From NCBI GenBank assembly GCA_045105475.1, contig JBGCDP010000024.1:1-8975 (forward strand): a DNA stretch of 8,975 bases. The letters run 5' to 3'. Positions 7,842 to 8,975 of this stretch are shown here, piece by piece; position 1 is the first letter of the stretch; each line of letters begins with the position of its first letter. A program made the translations under genes and the position numbers. This DNA is from WTJY01 sp045105475 (GTDB lineage: Bacteria; Chloroflexota; Anaerolineae; Promineifilales; Promineifilaceae). Under the pieces are notes generated by a model. The model saw nothing but the letters and a program-made list of their open reading frames with translations. It did not search any database and was not told where the DNA came from.

Positions 7842-7857
7842 TCAACCAAATGGTTGA
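7842..7857. promoter_or_regulatory. Operator 1: 16-bp palindrome over the -35 box
   Basis: TCAACCAAATGGTTGA has perfect 7-base arms around a central AA. It overlaps the -35 hexamer (7854-7859) and is nearly identical to the second palindrome 40 bp downstream. Two copies in the promoter of an ArsR-type gene fit autorepression by a dimeric winged-helix protein. The repeat is visible; which protein binds it is inferred from position. Confidence 0.75.
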
Positions 7858-7882
7858 CAATTTATTTTGATTGATTTATATT
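7854..7882 (+). promoter_or_regulatory. Sigma-70-type promoter of the arsR-like/SRPBCC operon
   Basis: A consensus -35 TTGACA (7854-7859), a 17-bp spacer, and a -10 TATATT (7877-7882; five of six matches to consensus). A start six to eight bases after the -10 box would fall at about 7889-7890, on the A of the ATG, so the transcript should be leaderless. Both palindromic operators overlap this promoter. Confidence 0.75.
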
Positions 7883-7897
7883 CAACCATATGGTTGA
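7882..7897. promoter_or_regulatory. Operator 2: perfect 16-bp palindrome spanning the start codon
   Basis: TCAACCATATGGTTGA is a perfect palindrome that begins at the last base of the -10 box and contains the ATG and the next codons of the regulator gene. It differs from operator 1 only at one central base. The spacing of 40 bp is close to four helical turns, so dimers bound at both would lie on the same DNA face. A bound repressor here would cover the transcription start. Confidence 0.78.
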
Positions 7898-8252
7898 GCA
7901 TAATCCAGAGCAACAACTGTCAGACATCTTAAAAGCGGCAAGCGATATGACCCGCCGATCAATTTTGACGACCCTTGTTCAGGAGGGTGCAACCCGAGTC
8001 ACTGATCTGGCTGAGCATTATGAAATGAGCCTGAATGCGGTGTCGAAGCACATCAAGGTACTAGAAGCGGCCGGGCTTGTGACTCGCCAAACGGTCGGCC
8101 GGGTGCATCTCATCGAGGCTGACCTAGGTCCGATTGGTGAGATTGATAAGTGGTTTAAGCAGCTGCGTTCGATTTGGGACCTGCGTTTAGATAAGTTGGA
8201 AGAGCTGTTGGTGATTAACGAAACAGAGAATAAAGGGGCAAAAGATGTCTGA
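7890..8252 (+). CDS. ArsR-family winged-helix transcriptional repressor
   Basis: DNA-binding protein of 120 aa. The N-terminal helix carries LSDILKAASDMTRRSILTTL (10-29), matching the family pattern ALADPTRRxIL. The recognition helix-turn-helix is at about 37-60 (VTDLAEHYEMSLNAVSKHIKVLEAAGLV) and a wing follows at about 61-77. There is no Cys-rich ELCVCD metal site, and the Trp-rich C-terminal helix (W88, W96, LRLDKLEELL) is typical of ArsR proteins encoded beside SRPBCC genes rather than metal sensors. No Shine-Dalgarno precedes the ATG, in keeping with a leaderless mRNA. Starting at the next in-frame ATG (7947) would remove part of the first helix. It probably represses its own promoter through the two palindromes. 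The inducer is unknown. The last eight bases overlap the next gene. Confidence 0.92.
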   Translation: MVEHNPEQQLSDILKAASDMTRRSILTTLVQEGATRVTDLAEHYEMSLNAVSKHIKVLEAAGLVTRQTVGRVHLIEADLGPIGEIDKWFKQLRSIWDLRLDKLEELLVINETENKGAKDV

Positions 8253-8679
8253 TTTAACTTTAAATGTATCGCGCACGATTAGTGCGCCTATCGAGTCGGT
8301 TTATAACGCTTGGCTGAATCCGGAACTGCTGGCGCAGTTCATGCACCCGGCCGCTAATATGCATATTGCCAAAGCTGAAACAGACCCCCGTGTAGGGGGC
8401 CGCTTTACGATTGTAATGGCCACGGCCGAACGGGAGCTGCCACACGGCGGCGAATATAAGGAGCTGACCCCCTATTCGAAAATTGTTTTTTCGTGGGAAT
8501 CATCATTTGCGGCCGATGGCTCGACCGTCACGATTGAGCTTAAGTCGGTTGCCAGCGGAACCCATATTGAACTAACCCATGTTAAGTTCCTTCATGAAGA
8601 GACCCGATCCAGCCATGAAGGGGGTTGGACGCGCATTATCGAAACGCTATCAACAATTCTGGAACCAACCGATCGATGA
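8245..8679 (+). CDS. SRPBCC / AHSA1-type START-like domain protein
   Basis: Soluble single-domain protein of 144 aa, the usual size for AHSA1-like (activator of Hsp90 ATPase homologue 1-like) proteins. Visible traits are RTISAPIESVYNAWLNPELLAQFM (10-33), DPRVGGRF (47-54), GEYKELTPYSKIVFSW (69-84), a THIELTHVKF strand, and the HEGGWTRIIETLSTIL helix (124-139). The fold forms a hydrophobic cavity that binds lipid-like or aromatic small molecules in relatives; the ligand here is unknown. Translation is probably coupled: the ATG overlaps the repressor stop by eight bases, and AAAGGGG (8232-8238) lies six bases upstream. ArsR-SRPBCC pairs of this kind are widespread, with the SRPBCC protein controlled by the adjacent repressor. 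Confidence 0.9.
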   Translation: MSDLTLNVSRTISAPIESVYNAWLNPELLAQFMHPAANMHIAKAETDPRVGGRFTIVMATAERELPHGGEYKELTPYSKIVFSWESSFAADGSTVTIELKSVASGTHIELTHVKFLHEETRSSHEGGWTRIIETLSTILEPTDR

Positions 8680-8975
8680 CCTACGTCCATTCAACCATTC
8701 ATATCAATCGATTAGCGACCGATGTTTTCAACTTTATTAGCAACCCAGAAAACAATCCGCAGTGGCAGAACGGAATGCAGGCGTGTGAAATCACATCTGA
8801 CGGGGCATTGGGTATCGGCTCAACCTATCATCAGCAAGCCAAATTTTTAGGACGAGACATCGTTTCTAATTTTGAGATTACAGCGTTTGAACCCGGCCGA
8901 TTGATTCGTGGGGACACCGTTGAAAGTTCGTTCCCGATTAGTTTTACACGCATCGTTGAACCAGATGCATCGGGC
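8676..8975 (+). CDS. Second SRPBCC family protein, 3' end cut by window edge
   Basis: An open frame of 100 codons runs to the last base of the window with no stop. Its ATG overlaps the preceding stop as ATGA. The start resembles polyketide-cyclase-type SRPBCC proteins: an HSTIHINRLATDVFNFISNPENNPQW segment (5-30), then GIGSTYHQQAKFLGRDI (46-62), FEITAFEPGRLI (66-77) and a strand SFPISFTRI (85-93). The family is usually about 140-150 aa, so roughly one third is missing. It differs clearly from the preceding SRPBCC protein and belongs to another branch. It is probably co-transcribed with the repressor and the first SRPBCC gene. Ligand and role are unknown. Confidence 0.85.
   Translation, partial: MTYVHSTIHINRLATDVFNFISNPENNPQWQNGMQACEITSDGALGIGSTYHQQAKFLGRDIVSNFEITAFEPGRLIRGDTVESSFPISFTRIVEPDASG

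Larger units (their letters stand above)
627..8899. repeat. Dispersed palindrome CGGCCG, 29 copies
   Basis: Copies start at 627, 1000, 1557, 1896, 2254, 2264, 2698, 3370, 3420, 3532, 4078, 4507, 4649, 5048, 5386, 5575, 5720, 5798, 6126, 6235, 6819, 6856, 7479, 8068, 8096, 8348, 8423, 8510 and 8894. About two would be expected in a random sequence of this size and GC content. All lie in genes and occur in all three codon frames (for example Arg-Pro at 627, Ala-Ala-Glu at 2254, Gly-Arg at 2264), so codon preference for a single peptide does not explain them. The pattern resembles a highly iterated palindrome. Confidence 0.85.

Noticed and set aside
8691..8697. TCAACCA half-site within the second SRPBCC gene
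   Set aside because: Only one arm is present with no matching TGGTTGA, so it is not a convincing operator.

Overview
The window carries nine protein genes (one cut by the right edge) at moderate GC content, densely packed. No RNA genes, insertion sequences or CRISPR arrays were seen. The organism cannot be named from the sequence. Both extracellular binding proteins are lipoproteins, and a Cache-HAMP-cyclase receptor sits beside an MscS channel carrying a cyclic-nucleotide-binding domain. This suggests a monoderm-like environmental bacterium; Chloroflexota (Anaerolineae-like) is my best guess, at low confidence.

Region 1 (about 234-6554, + strand) is a tight four-gene run with gaps of 18, 1 and 2 bases. 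It encodes a membrane receptor (dCache-HAMP-class III cyclase fold), an MscS-type channel with a C-terminal cNMP-binding fold, a PstS-like lipoprotein and an SBP_bac_5 (oligopeptide/dipeptide-type) lipoprotein. No ABC permease or ATPase gene is present. The cyclase-like domain has lost both metal-binding Asp residues, the purine-selecting Lys and the catalytic Asn and Arg. The channel's cNMP pocket appears to lack the phosphate-binding Arg. The PstS-like protein has an altered ligand loop. I read this as a candidate envelope signalling module in which orphan binding proteins present ligands to a pseudo-cyclase receptor coupled to a gated channel. That model is inference; the gene order and missing residues are visible.

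Region 2 (6560-7714, - strand) holds a DUF1330 protein, convergent with the binding-protein gene with only 5 bases between stops, and upstream of it a six-helix DUF2306 membrane protein.

Region 3 (7842-8975, + strand) is an ArsR-type repressor followed by two SRPBCC (START-like) proteins, all overlapping by a few bases; the second SRPBCC gene runs off the end. Its promoter is unusually legible: TTGACA, 17 bp, TATATT, with two copies of a 16-bp palindrome 40 bp apart, one on the -35 box and one covering the start codon. The predicted transcript is leaderless.

The palindrome CGGCCG occurs 29 times across the window, against about two expected by chance, in all three codon frames. This resembles the highly iterated palindromes of cyanobacteria (HIP1) and is the most surprising DNA-level signal here.
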